From positions 1-43,803 of the forward strand of contig DASQWR010000211.1 of the NCBI GenBank assembly GCA_035640155.1: a stretch of DNA of 43,803 nucleotides. The letters are read 5' to 3'. This stretch comes from JALYQB01 sp035640155 (GTDB lineage Bacteria; Actinomycetota; Actinomycetes; Mycobacteriales; Pseudonocardiaceae). This document shows, piece by piece, positions 6,189-14,452 of the stretch (position 1 is its first letter; each line of letters begins with the position of its first letter). A program made the position numbers and the translations under genes. Under the pieces are notes generated by a model, which was not told where the DNA came from, did no database searches, and saw only the letters and a list, made by a program, of their open reading frames with translations.

Positions 6189-7982
6189 CTAGGCGTGCGG
6201 CTCCACCGGTGCGACGAGCCGGGCGTAGCGGGTGCACGCCGCCAGCAGCACGAGCCCCGCCCCGAGGAAGGCCGCCACCCGGGCCACCCCGTCCAGCGCC
6301 GCGAGGTCGAAGAGCACCAGCTTAGCGACGGCCGCCCCGACCAGGCTCATCCCCGCAGTTCGCAGTGACACCGAGGTCAGCCCGCCGGCCAGCAGCACCA
6401 GCGCGGCGACGGTCCAGGACACCGTGACCACGACGTGCCCGGTGAGGAATCCGGTGCGGTCGGGCAGCGCCAGCAGCACCAGGGCCAGGGTGGCGGCGGC
6501 TGCGCCGTAGAGCACCCCGAGCCCGCCGAGGATCCCGAGCGCGATCCGGCTGCCCCGGTCCGGCACCGTCCCGAGCCGCAGCACCGCCCACGGCACGGCC
6601 AGCGACAGCCCGGCGAGCAGCAGTCCCACCCCCACCGCCACCACGAGTGCGGAGACGTCCGGCTCGCCCGCAGCCAGGAACGGCTGCGCCGGGAAGGTGA
6701 CCACCGCGCTCGGCGGCACCACGTCGACCAACGCGACGAGCACCCCGACCACACCGAAGCCCGCTGCGACGCCGAGCATGCCGCGCCGGCGCACCCGCTC
6801 GGAGGCCACGGCGAGCGCGATCGCCTCACCGAGCATGGTGGCCGCGAACACCGGGCCGTCGAGGGCGAGCGCGGTGGCTTCGAAGGCAGCCAACGCCCCA
6901 AGGCCCCCGGCCAGCGCGCCGAACGACCCGGGCAGCACCGCACGACCGGATCGGGTACCGGTCCACAGCGCGAGGAGCACTCCGGCCAGCACGCCCACGA
7001 CGGCGACACCTGGGGCGCGGGGCATCGACGGTGCGAGCAGCAGCACCGGGACCGGTGACCCCGCCAGCACGGCGAGCGCGGCGCGATCCACCGTCCCGCG
7101 AGCGTGCGCTCGCGCCGCGCCCGAGACGGCGACGGCAAGCGCCACCACCGTCACGGCCGGCACGCTCAGCGCGATCCGCAGGCTCAGCCCGTCCACCACC
7201 GCGACGACGTCCAGCAGCACACCGGCCAGCAGCGGCGGCACCGCGGCGGTGATGGTGAGCCCGGGCCACCGGTGCCGCAGCTGCACCGGCGCGGCGACGA
7301 TCTGCAACACCAGCAGGAAACCGACCAGCGGTACCGGGTCCACCCCGGTGAGCACGGGCGCGAACACCGCAGCACCGACCACCGCCGCGACGGCCAGCGG
7401 CTGTGCCCCCCAGACGTGTGCGAGCAGCAGCCCGCCGCAGGCCACCAGTACTCCGGTGGCGAGGCCCACCGCGGTGGGCAGGTACGCGTAGAACGCGGTC
7501 GCGGCGATGACGTCGAGATAGAGGGCAGCGACGCCCGTGGCGGCCAACGTGATCCCACCCGCGCGGCCGCCGGCGGTGCGGTGCACCCGCAGCGCCACGC
7601 CGACCAGCGCGAGCCCCAGCACCGCTCCGCCGAGTACCCGCGACTGCGGACCCAGCCAGCCCCGTTGCACGGCCAGCACCAGCATCAGCAGGACACCGAG
7701 CAGCGTCACCGAGCCGCCGACCCAGGCCAGCAGTCGGCTGCCCGCACCGTCCCGCTGGAGCAGGCCGAGGCGTGTCTGCGGCGCTGGCTGCGGGACCGGT
7801 GCCGCCGGATCTGGAACCGGCTCCGGCTGCGGGACCGGTGGCGCGGGCTCCGGGGCCGGCTCCGGCTGCCGGATCCGGTCCAGTTGGATCATGCGCAGCT
7901 CCGACCCGATGCTCGCGAGCCGCTCGCCGAGTGTGGCGAGCTCGCCGGCGAGCCGGTCCAGTGACGGTCCGGGCGTCTCCAT
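6189..7982 (-). CDS. DUF2339 family polytopic membrane protein
   Basis: The 597-residue protein starts at ATG 7982 (METPGPSLDRLAGELATLGE). The first 40 or so residues form a short coiled coil, followed by a Pro/Glu-rich linker with PEPAPEPAPP-type repeats. Nearly all the rest is hydrophobic, with roughly 18 or more membrane spans rich in Ala, Val, Leu and Gly (first span at LLAWVGGSVTLLGVLLMLVL). This layout fits the DUF2339 family, whose role is not established. The frame is open upstream to 8402 but that part is antisense to the next gene. It is divergent from the phosphatidyltransferase at 8097. Confidence 0.85.
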   Translation of the reverse strand: METPGPSLDRLAGELATLGERLASIGSELRMIQLDRIRQPEPAPEPAPPVPQPEPVPDPAAPVPQPAPQTRLGLLQRDGAGSRLLAWVGGSVTLLGVLLMLVLAVQRGWLGPQSRVLGGAVLGLALVGVALRVHRTAGGRAGGITLAATGVAALYLDVIAATAFYAYLPTAVGLATGVLVACGGLLLAHVWGAQPLAVAAVVGAAVFAPVLTGVDPVPLVGFLLVLQIVAAPVQLRHRWPGLTITAAVPPLLAGVLLDVVAVVDGLSLRIALSVPAVTVVALAVAVSGAARAHARGTVDRAALAVLAGSPVPVLLLAPSMPRAPGVAVVGVLAGVLLALWTGTRSGRAVLPGSFGALAGGLGALAAFEATALALDGPVFAATMLGEAIALAVASERVRRRGMLGVAAGFGVVGVLVALVDVVPPSAVVTFPAQPFLAAGEPDVSALVVAVGVGLLLAGLSLAVPWAVLRLGTVPDRGSRIALGILGGLGVLYGAAAATLALVLLALPDRTGFLTGHVVVTVSWTVAALVLLAGGLTSVSLRTAGMSLVGAAVAKLVLFDLAALDGVARVAAFLGAGLVLLAACTRYARLVAPVEPHA

Positions 7983-8096
7983 GCCGAGATCGTGCCCGCG
8001 CGCGACGTCCTCGTCATCGGTAACGCTACTCAATCCGACCAGGACATGGCCGCCGCGCGCGTATCCTCCGGGTTCGAGGGAATCGGGGTGGCATCG

Positions 8097-8756
8097 ATGA
8101 CGGGGCACGCGGCGTGCGGGCACCGGGGGTGCACCTCGGTGCCCGACGAGAGCTGGCGGACCGGCCCCAACCTGGTCACCGGGCTGCGCACCCTCGGCAC
8201 CGTCGTGTTGTGGGGGATGGCGCTGGTGCAGGGTGACGAGCGGCTGCTCCTCGCAGCGCTGCTCTGCTACTGGATGGGGGACATCGCGGACGGGCTGCTC
8301 GCCCGGCTCACCGGCACCGAGACCCGCACCGGCGCCGTGCTCGATGTGCTCGCCGACCGGCTGTGCGTTTGCCTGGTGGTGGTGAGCTACGTGACCGCGC
8401 ACCCGGCCGTGGTGCTACCGGCCGCGGTGTTCCTGCTGCAATTCGTGGTGCTCGACGCGTACCTCACGCTCGCGTTCCAGAACTTCTCGCTGCTCTCGCC
8501 GAACTACTTCGGGCTGGTCGACGCGACGGTGTTCCGGCTCAACTGGTCGCCACCGGCGAAGGCCACCAACACCGCAGCGGTGGTGCTCGTCGTGCTGCTG
8601 ACCGGGTCGACGGCCGCCGCGACGCTGCTGGCCCTCGCGGTGCTGGCGGTGAAGGCATACAGCGCCGTCCGGCTGGTCCGGCTCCCGGTGCCCCGCACGC
8701 TGTCGGGCTGCGCCGTTCGCGACGCGCACCTCGCCGCGGTGCCGGCGACCGGCTGA
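8097..8756 (+). CDS. CDP-alcohol phosphatidyltransferase family membrane protein
   Basis: The protein (219 residues from ATG 8097) carries the complete family signature D-x2-DG-x2-AR-x8-G-x3-D-x3-D, read as GDIADGLLAR, eight residues, GAVLDVLAD. The Asp residues bind the metal and CDP-alcohol. Around the motif are about six hydrophobic spans. Such enzymes swap CMP on a CDP-linked lipid or alcohol for another alcohol, making phospholipids such as phosphatidylinositol phosphate or phosphatidylglycerol phosphate. The acceptor is not predictable here. The N-terminus has a small Cys/His cluster (GHAACGHRGCT). Starts at 8046 or GTG 8088 are possible alternatives. Confidence 0.85.
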   Translation: MTGHAACGHRGCTSVPDESWRTGPNLVTGLRTLGTVVLWGMALVQGDERLLLAALLCYWMGDIADGLLARLTGTETRTGAVLDVLADRLCVCLVVVSYVTAHPAVVLPAAVFLLQFVVLDAYLTLAFQNFSLLSPNYFGLVDATVFRLNWSPPAKATNTAAVVLVVLLTGSTAAATLLALAVLAVKAYSAVRLVRLPVPRTLSGCAVRDAHLAAVPATG

Positions 8757-8764
8757 GTCGTGCA

Positions 8765-8887
8765 GTGGATCGGGCTCACCTTGGCTACTCCGTGGTCTCA
8801 GCGCTGGTGCCGGTGGTCAACGCCGAGCTCTACCTGGTCGGCGCCATCGCCGCCTCACCGGGCCTGGTCAGCACCTGGTGGTTCTAG
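8765..8887 (+). pseudogene. Cut-off N-terminus of a membrane protein
   Basis: GTG 8765 opens a 40-residue ORF, VDRAHLGYSVVSALVPVVNA then ELYLVGAIAA, that ends at TAG 8885-8887. The hydrophobic stretch with the PVVNAELYLVG turn looks like the first span of a larger polytopic membrane protein and not like a complete product. It begins 8 bases after the phosphatidyltransferase stop, so it was probably the next gene of that operon. The continuation is missing, and the phosphoribulokinase gene begins within 25 bases on the other strand. Confidence 0.45.
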
Positions 8888-8910
8888 CGGTGGCGGACCT
8901 CCCAACCCGG

Positions 8911-9777
8911 TCAGTGCCCGAGCGCCTGCTTCCGCCGCTCGATCAGCCGCCAGATCATCGGCGTGAAGATGAGCTGCATCGCGAGATCCATCTTGCCGCC
9001 GGGACAGACGATGCTGTTCGCGCGCGACATGAACGAGTCGTGCAGCATCGAGAGGAGATAGGGGAAGTCGACGCCGCGCGGATCGGCAAAGCGGATGATG
9101 AGCATCGACTCGTCCAGCGTTGGGATGGCCCGGGCGATGAACGGGTTGGATGTGTCGACCACCGGCACGCGCTGGAAGTTGACGTGTGTGCGCGAGAACT
9201 GTGGGCAGATGTAGTTCACGTAGTCGGGCATGCGACGCAGAATCGTGTCGGTCACCGCCTCGGTGGAGTAGCCCCGCGTCGCCTTGTCGCGTTCCAGCTT
9301 CTGGATCCACTCCAGATTGATCACCGGAACAACGCCGATCAGCAGATCCACATGCTGGGCGGCGTCAGCCTTGTCGGTCGCAACCGCTCCGTGTAGCCCC
9401 TCGTAGAACAGCAGATCCGTGTCGGCGGACAGTTCCTCCCAGGGAGTGAACGTACCGGTGGGCTGTCCGTAAGGCTCCGCCTCCTCCTCGTCGTGCAGGT
9501 ACCTGCGCACGCGGCCGCGCCCGTTCTCTCCGTACTGCCGAAACAGCTCCTCAAGCTCCTCGAACAGGTTCGCCTCGGGGCCGAAATGGCTGAGCATAGG
9601 GTCATCGGCCATCTTGGCCTTCATCTCGGTGCGGTCGTAACGGTGGAAGCTGTCGCCCTCGATGAACGCCGCGTTCACGTGTTCGCGCCGGAAGATCTGC
9701 TCGAAAGTACGCATTACCGAGGACGTCCCGGCGCCCGAAGAACCGGTGATGGCGATGATCGGATACTTGGCCGACAT
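8911..9777 (-). CDS. prk: Phosphoribulokinase
   Basis: The 288-residue enzyme converts ribulose 5-phosphate and ATP to ribulose 1,5-bisphosphate for RuBisCO in the Calvin cycle. It has the P-loop GSSGAGTSSV (about residues 12-21), IEGDSFHRYDR with the catalytic Asp region (about 39-49), DLLFYEGLHGAV (Walker B-like, about 124-135), and the C-terminal VCPGGKMDLAMQLIFTP. The length and motifs match the class I bacterial type seen in proteobacterial cbb operons. ATG 9777 has a strong GAGGAGG site directly upstream (seven residues in frame before it are discounted). Base composition is visibly less GC-rich than its neighbours, and no RuBisCO gene lies in the window, so horizontal acquisition is likely. 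Confidence 0.95.
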   Translation of the reverse strand: MSAKYPIIAITGSSGAGTSSVMRTFEQIFRREHVNAAFIEGDSFHRYDRTEMKAKMADDPMLSHFGPEANLFEELEELFRQYGENGRGRVRRYLHDEEEAEPYGQPTGTFTPWEELSADTDLLFYEGLHGAVATDKADAAQHVDLLIGVVPVINLEWIQKLERDKATRGYSTEAVTDTILRRMPDYVNYICPQFSRTHVNFQRVPVVDTSNPFIARAIPTLDESMLIIRFADPRGVDFPYLLSMLHDSFMSRANSIVCPGGKMDLAMQLIFTPMIWRLIERRKQALGH

Positions 9778-9795
9778 GGCCTCCTCCCCTTTCAC

Positions 9796-9906
9796 TCAAA
9801 GCGTTGGCGCGGAAGAGGCCCGCGTGCCGTAGAGCGACGCGTCACGCTCGACCACGTTGTAGGCGCGGTGGTACTCGATGTGGTCAGGGTAGACGGCAGC
9901 GGTCAC
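9796..9906 (-). pseudogene. Short ORF upstream of prk; possible tail of a fructose-bisphosphatase gene
   Basis: In-frame GTG 9906 to TGA 9796-9798 gives 36 residues with unusual Tyr/His content: YPDHIEYHRAYNVVERD, then ASLYGTRA. It lies 18 bases before the prk start on the same strand. The EYHR...ERDASLYGTR pattern recalls the YH...ERxSPLFGxR end of class I fructose-1,6-bisphosphatases, whose gene (cbbF) precedes prk in many cbb operons. That link is my inference from remembered pattern only. It could equally be a small coupled leader ORF. Confidence 0.35.
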
Positions 9907-9961
9907 ACGCGGGCAACACCCTGCCGATCAGGCCCAGGCCCCGGCCGTCAGCTGGAGTGCC

Positions 9962-9994
9962 GCCGGGTTGGGTCCGCCGGGTTGGGTCCGCCGG
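9962..9994. repeat. Tandem 14-bp repeat
   Basis: GCCGGGTTGGGTCC occurs twice in a row (9962-9975, 9976-9989), followed by a partial third copy GCCGG. It lies 4 bases past the 3' end of the beta-clamp gene. Confidence 0.8.
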
Positions 9995-9998
9995 ACGG

Positions 9999-11147
9999 TC
10001 AGCCTCTCAGCCGCATCGACATCACCAGGTAGCGGTAGGTGTTCTCCCCGCTGTCGGACTCCCCGTCGGCGGTCTCGAGGCCGGGAACCGGGGTGATCAC
10101 GGTGGGCTTGGTGGGGGTGGTGAACGAGAGGCTCGCCCGCGGCGCCTTCACTGCCGTGAGGCCGTCGAGCAGGTAGCCGGCGTTGAATCCGATGGTCAGC
10201 GGCTCTCCGGTGAGCCCGACCTCGAGCTCCTCCTCCGCGCTGGACTCGTCCTCCGCCTCTGCGGAGAGCTGCACCCGGCCCTCATCGAAGATCATTCGCA
10301 CCGGCGCGAACCGTTGCGCGATGAGTGAGACCCGCTTGACCGCCTCGACGAACGGGCCCACCTCGACCTCGGCGGTGGTGGTGGCCTCCGTCGGCCACAA
10401 CGACGCGAACTTGACGAACTCGCCATCGAGCAGGCGGGTCAAGGTCTGTCGGCCGTTCGCAGAGAAGCCGATGAAGCCCGCCGCGTCGCCGGCCCCCCCG
10501 ATCGAGAGCACCACGTCGCTCGCCGAGCCCAGCGCCTTGGCCGCCTCGGCGAGCGTCCTGGCCGGGATGATCACCGGGCCGGTGGGCACCTGCCCCGACG
10601 GCCGCCACGGCACGTGACGCTCGGCCAGCCGGTAGCGGTCGGTAGCGGCGAAGATCAGCTCGTCTGGCGTGATCTCCATCCGCACGCCGGTGAGCATCGG
10701 CAGCGTCTCGTCCCGGCTCGCCGCGGTCGTGACCTGGGCGACGGCGGTGGCGAACACCTCGCCGCGCGTGGTGCCCGACGTCGCGGGGAGCACTGGGACC
10801 ACCGGGTAGTCCTCCACCTGCATCAACGGCAGGTTGAAGCGGGCGGACCCGCAGCGCACCCCCAGCCGGTTGCCGTCGACCGCCACCCGGACGTCCTTGG
10901 GCGGCAACGCTCGGGCGATCTCGGAGAGCAACCGGCCCGAGACCAGCACCCGCCCGCCGGCCTTGTCGGTGACCGGCACCTCGATGCGGTTGAGCACCTC
11001 GAAGTCGAACCCGGAGACGATCAGTGCGCCGTCGGTGACCTCCAACATCACCCCTGCGGTGACCGCCACCACCGGACGGGTGGGGAGCCCCCGGGCGATC
11101 CACGCCACCGCGTCGGCGAACGTGTCGCGCTCGAGCTCGAACTCCAC
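9999..11147 (-). CDS. dnaN: DNA polymerase III beta subunit homologue (sliding clamp)
   Basis: The 382-residue protein aligns by eye over its whole length with DnaN, which forms a ring dimer around DNA and tethers DNA polymerase III. Seen are the N-terminal ERDTFADAVAWIARGLPTRP, the domain 2 ATDRYRLAERHVPW motif (residues about 180-193), LLDGEFVKFASLWP (domain 3), and the C-terminal YRYLVMSMRLRG. The usual actinobacterial end is a MP-M-R-L-type peptide that lines the partner-binding pocket; here it reads MSMRLRG. GTG 11147 has GGAGGG 9 bases upstream. The gene is alone, with no dnaA, recF or gyrB beside it, so it may be a second clamp. Confidence 0.85.
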   Translation of the reverse strand: MEFELERDTFADAVAWIARGLPTRPVVAVTAGVMLEVTDGALIVSGFDFEVLNRIEVPVTDKAGGRVLVSGRLLSEIARALPPKDVRVAVDGNRLGVRCGSARFNLPLMQVEDYPVVPVLPATSGTTRGEVFATAVAQVTTAASRDETLPMLTGVRMEITPDELIFAATDRYRLAERHVPWRPSGQVPTGPVIIPARTLAEAAKALGSASDVVLSIGGAGDAAGFIGFSANGRQTLTRLLDGEFVKFASLWPTEATTTAEVEVGPFVEAVKRVSLIAQRFAPVRMIFDEGRVQLSAEAEDESSAEEELEVGLTGEPLTIGFNAGYLLDGLTAVKAPRASLSFTTPTKPTVITPVPGLETADGESDSGENTYRYLVMSMRLRG

Positions 11148-11281
11148 GGCGTCCAACCCTCCCTGTCCAGCACTGGGGGTCTCAGCGTACCGGCCGCCGT
11201 CAGGTGATCCGGAACGGACGGTGCGGTGAGGTGCCCCAGCCGCCACGAGCTCGGGAGCGGGCCACGTCCTACTGTGCACCG

Positions 11282-11851
11282 GTGAGATCCGTGCCCTGGT
11301 GGGTTCTGCTCTCCTCGGCGGCTGCCCCGGTGCTGCTCATCGCCGGTTGGGAGCTGGGCGCGGCCCGTCAGCCGTCCGGTTTCGACCCGGTGACCGAGAC
11401 GATCAGCGCGCTGGCCGCGTACGGGGCCAGCGACCGCTGGATCATGACTGCCGGGCTCGCCGGGCTCGGCGGGTGCCATGTGGTCACCGCGCTCGGGCTG
11501 CGGCCCGCCGCCCTGCCCGGGCGCCTGCTGCTGGCCACCGGTGGAGCAGCCACCGTGCTCGTCGCCGCCTTCCCCCAGCCTGCCGATGGCAGCTCACCGG
11601 CGCACGCCTTGGCGGCCGGCGTCGCGTTTTCCGCACTGTCGCTGTGGCCAGCGCTCGGGTGGCGCCGCGAAGGGCGGGCGCCGCTGCGTCCGGCCATCTC
11701 GATCGGTGCGGCGGTGGCGCTGCTCGGGCTGCTGGGATGGTTCGCCACCGAGCTCTACGGCGGTGGCGGGCTGATCGGCCTGAGCGAGCGGGTGCTCGCC
11801 GGGTCCCAGGCGCTGTGGCCACTCGCGGTGGTGCTGCTGGCCCGCCGCTAA
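11282..11851 (+). CDS. DUF998 domain-containing membrane protein
   Basis: The 189-residue protein (start GTG 11282, VRSVPWWVLLSSAAAPVLLI) has about six hydrophobic spans. It also has the DUF998 feature of a short polar loop after span 1, FDPVTETISALAAYGASDRW, which is conserved in this family. The function is unknown. The frame is open upstream to 11204 but that part overlaps the promoter region it shares with the divergent beta-clamp gene. Confidence 0.8.
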   Translation: MRSVPWWVLLSSAAAPVLLIAGWELGAARQPSGFDPVTETISALAAYGASDRWIMTAGLAGLGGCHVVTALGLRPAALPGRLLLATGGAATVLVAAFPQPADGSSPAHALAAGVAFSALSLWPALGWRREGRAPLRPAISIGAAVALLGLLGWFATELYGGGGLIGLSERVLAGSQALWPLAVVLLARR

Positions 11852-11966
11852 GGGTGGGGTCAGCCGGCGGTGGACGAATCGGCCACCGGCGGGTCAGTCG
11901 ACGCGGAAAGCGTCATGCCTAGCCGTCTGTCCCCCGTCATCTGCGTCGGTCGAGGTGGTCTGCTCG

Positions 11967-12635
11967 TCAGTCCGGCTCGATGTCGAGACCGTGTTCGATG
12001 GCGTAACGGGCGAGCTCGACACGGTTGTGCAGCTGCAGCTTGCGCAGCGTGGACTGCACGTGGTTCTCCACGGTGCGGTGGCTGATCACGAGCCGGTCGG
12101 CGATCTGCCGGGCGGTGCGACCCGTGGCGACCAGGCGCAGCACCTCGGTCTCGCGCTCGGTGAGCTGCGGGGTGTCCGGCTCGGGTGCGGCGGCCATCCG
12201 GCGGTACTCGCCGAGCACCAGCCCGGCCAGTCCGGGTGTGAACACCGTGTCGCCCGCAGCCGTGCGGCGCACCGCGTCGGCGAGCTCGTCGACCGAGGCG
12301 GACTTGACCAGGTAGCCCGACGCGCCTGCCTTCACCGCCTCGAGCACGTCGACGTGCTCGCCGGAGGCGGAGAGCACCAGTACCCGGGTGTCCGGGAGCG
12401 CGGTGACGATCTCGCGGGTGGCGACCGCACCGGAGGGTGCCCGGTCGTCCCCTGGCGTCGCGGCGAAGTGCAGGTCCATCAGCACCACGTCGGGCCGGAC
12501 GGCCGGTGCGATGCGGATCGCGCTCGCCCCGTCGGCGGCGGTGGCCACCACCTGGAACCCGCGCTCGGCGAGGTCGCGGGCCACCCCGTCACGCCAGATG
12601 GGGTGGTCGTCCACGATCATCACGGTCGCGCTCAC
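11967..12635 (-). CDS. NarL/LuxR-family two-component response regulator (MacR-like)
   Basis: The 222-residue protein has a receiver domain (VMIVDDHPIWRDG, acidic pair at residues 9-10; phospho-acceptor D54 in VVLMDLHF; K in GYLVKSAS). A C-terminal LuxR-type helix-turn-helix follows at about residues 155-215 (LTERETEVLRLVATGRTARQ). A roughly 12-residue insertion sits just after the phosphorylation site. GTG 12635 overlaps the 3' end of the kinase gene by 4 bases, so the pair is translationally coupled. It should be phosphorylated by the upstream MacS-like kinase; the target genes are unknown. Confidence 0.93.
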   Translation of the reverse strand: MSATVMIVDDHPIWRDGVARDLAERGFQVVATAADGASAIRIAPAVRPDVVLMDLHFAATPGDDRAPSGAVATREIVTALPDTRVLVLSASGEHVDVLEAVKAGASGYLVKSASVDELADAVRRTAAGDTVFTPGLAGLVLGEYRRMAAAPEPDTPQLTERETEVLRLVATGRTARQIADRLVISHRTVENHVQSTLRKLQLHNRVELARYAIEHGLDIEPD

Positions 12636-13780
12636 CGCGGTGCCCTCTTGCGGGTGCGAGCCAGCCGAACCTCCCACTCGGTGCCCCGGCCGGGTCCGGT
12701 GTCCAGGCTCAGCGTGCCACCGAGGTCGGCGACGCGCCCACGGATCGAGCGGGCCACTCCCATCCGGCCCTGCGTCTCGGCCTGCACCAGGTGCCCGTCA
12801 CGGATTCCGGCGCCGTCGTCGCGCACCGAGAGCACCACCTCCTCGCCGAGGTCCTCGACGAGCACCCACGCCTTGGCATCCGGGCCGGCGTGCCGCTCGG
12901 TGTTGGACAGCGCCTCCCGCGTCACGGCGACCAGCTCCTCCACGTCCCCGGCCGGCAGCGGGACCGGGGTCGCCGGGACGGACACGTCCACCCGGGGGGT
13001 CGCCAGCAGTTGCAACGCGGATCCGAGGTCGACGTCGCCGCCGGTGGCCACCGAGTCCGGTGGCGTGGTGGTGATCAGGGTGCGCAGGGCGATCTCCTGC
13101 TCGCCGGCCAGGCGCGCGAGCTCCGCCGCCTCACCGTCGAGCTGGCCGCTGCGGGCCCGGACCCGGGCGAGCACCTGCAGCACGCTGTCGTGGATGGAGC
13201 GGGCGAGCCGCTCCCGCTCGGCAGTGGCCGCCTCGGCGCGGGCCGCGCGGCGCAGCTGCTCGGCCGCCTGCCGCGCGGTGGTGGCGGCGAGGCCCAGCAC
13301 GAACCCGGTGCCGACGAGCAGCACGGTGTCCCGGGCGATGTCGGTGGAGAAGAACCCGCGCACCCACCAGTTCACCAACGAGACGGCGACACCGGCGACC
13401 ACCCCACCGATCCGCCCCGCGTGCACCGCCGCGGCCACCACCGGCCCGCTCGCCCAGACCGTGGTCAGCAACGGGGTGCGCTGGGTGACCTCGGCGATCT
13501 GTCCGGAGGAGAGCACCCACGCCGAGGAGGCCATGAGCACGAGCGTGACGGCGAGGTCCGCCCCGATCACCGCGGTCCGGCGTCCCGCGTCGCGGCTGTA
13601 CGCGAACGTCATGACGACGGTCCAGGCGAGCATGACCCCCAGCACGGGCCACCCCAGGTTCGGGCGGGCATAGCCCTCGGAGTGCACGATGATCGCCGAG
13701 GCGGCGAACGCCGCCGTCACCAGCCGCATCAGCACCACGCCCCGCCACAGCGGTGCCATGGTGTCGGTGCCGTCGGGCAT
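12632..13780 (-). CDS. Sensor histidine kinase, MacS-like (HisKA_3 type)
   Basis: The 382-residue kinase has five or so N-terminal membrane spans (residues 15-168) of the type found in actinobacterial MacS kinases. A dimerisation domain follows with the phospho-acceptor H197 in RERLARSIHDSVLQVL, then a HATPase domain (NTERHA N-box, VRDDGAGI and GRMGVARSIRGRV G-boxes). It has almost no extracytoplasmic domain, so the signal is probably sensed within the membrane. ATG 13780 lies 5 bases after the stop of the DNA-glycosylase gene, so mug, kinase and regulator form one operon. In Streptomyces, MacRS influences cell-surface and developmental genes; whether that holds here is unknown. Confidence 0.92.
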   Translation of the reverse strand: MPDGTDTMAPLWRGVVLMRLVTAAFAASAIIVHSEGYARPNLGWPVLGVMLAWTVVMTFAYSRDAGRRTAVIGADLAVTLVLMASSAWVLSSGQIAEVTQRTPLLTTVWASGPVVAAAVHAGRIGGVVAGVAVSLVNWWVRGFFSTDIARDTVLLVGTGFVLGLAATTARQAAEQLRRAARAEAATAERERLARSIHDSVLQVLARVRARSGQLDGEAAELARLAGEQEIALRTLITTTPPDSVATGGDVDLGSALQLLATPRVDVSVPATPVPLPAGDVEELVAVTREALSNTERHAGPDAKAWVLVEDLGEEVVLSVRDDGAGIRDGHLVQAETQGRMGVARSIRGRVADLGGTLSLDTGPGRGTEWEVRLARTRKRAPR

Positions 13781-13785
13781 GTTCC

Positions 13786-14349
13786 TCAGCTCCCCGGCTC
13801 CGCAGCCAACCGGAGGCGGGTGAACTCCGCCACCATCGCGGGCAGCGACCAGTGGGCGTTCAACCCGCTGGGGTTCGGCAGCGCCCACACGCGGGTCTGG
13901 CCGAGCACCAGCGCCTGCCGGCCGACCACTGCACGCGGCTCGGCAAACGCCACCCGGTAGGCGGTGATACCGACGACCGCGAGCCATCGCGGCCGGACCT
14001 CGCCCACCAGCGAACGCAGCCGCTGACCCCCCGCGACCAGCTCGGCGCCGGACAGCTCGTCGGCCCGTGCCGTGGCGCGGGACACGACGTTGGTGATGCC
14101 GAGGCCCAGCTCGGGCAGCAGCGTTTGCTGGTCGGGCCGCAGCTGCTGAGGGGCGAAGCCCGATCGGTGCAGCGCGGGCCAGAACCGGTTGCCGGGACGG
14201 GCGAAGTGGCATCCTGTAGCCGCGGAGAGCAGGCCAGGATTGATCCCGCAGAACAGCACCCGCAATGGCGGATGACCCGGGCCGGGCAGCACGTCCGGGA
14301 TGACCCGGCCACGGGCCGTGGCAAGGTCGGCGGGCGAGCCGGTTCCCAC
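13786..14349 (-). CDS. mug: G/U mismatch-specific uracil-DNA glycosylase (Mug/TDG family)
   Basis: The 187-residue protein removes uracil or alkylated cytosine from mismatches in DNA. It shows the family motifs: LFCGINPGLLSA (active-site N-P-G loop) and LPNPSGLNAHW (intercalation loop) near the C-terminus, with FWPALHRSGFAP between. GTG 14349 is the likely start because family-like sequence begins soon after; the frame is open to 14562 but those residues resemble antisense of the next gene. It heads the operon with the two-component genes. Confidence 0.9.
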   Translation of the reverse strand: MGTGSPADLATARGRVIPDVLPGPGHPPLRVLFCGINPGLLSAATGCHFARPGNRFWPALHRSGFAPQQLRPDQQTLLPELGLGITNVVSRATARADELSGAELVAGGQRLRSLVGEVRPRWLAVVGITAYRVAFAEPRAVVGRQALVLGQTRVWALPNPSGLNAHWSLPAMVAEFTRLRLAAEPGS

Positions 14350-14452
14350 GGCGAGGACACTAGACGACCGCGTCCTCGTGCCCGCTTGCAGCCACCGGCA
14401 AGGAGAGGACCATGTCAGCAACAGGAACGAACCGACACCACCAGGAGGGGCG

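Noticed and set aside
4171..6237. Long minus-strand open frame opposite the NYN and amidohydrolase genes
   Set aside because: Low-complexity, Arg/Gln/His-rich antisense reading; both plus-strand genes have strong motifs.
11955..13673. 572-codon plus-strand frame opposite the two-component genes
   Set aside because: Antisense of kinase and regulator; composition is non-protein-like.
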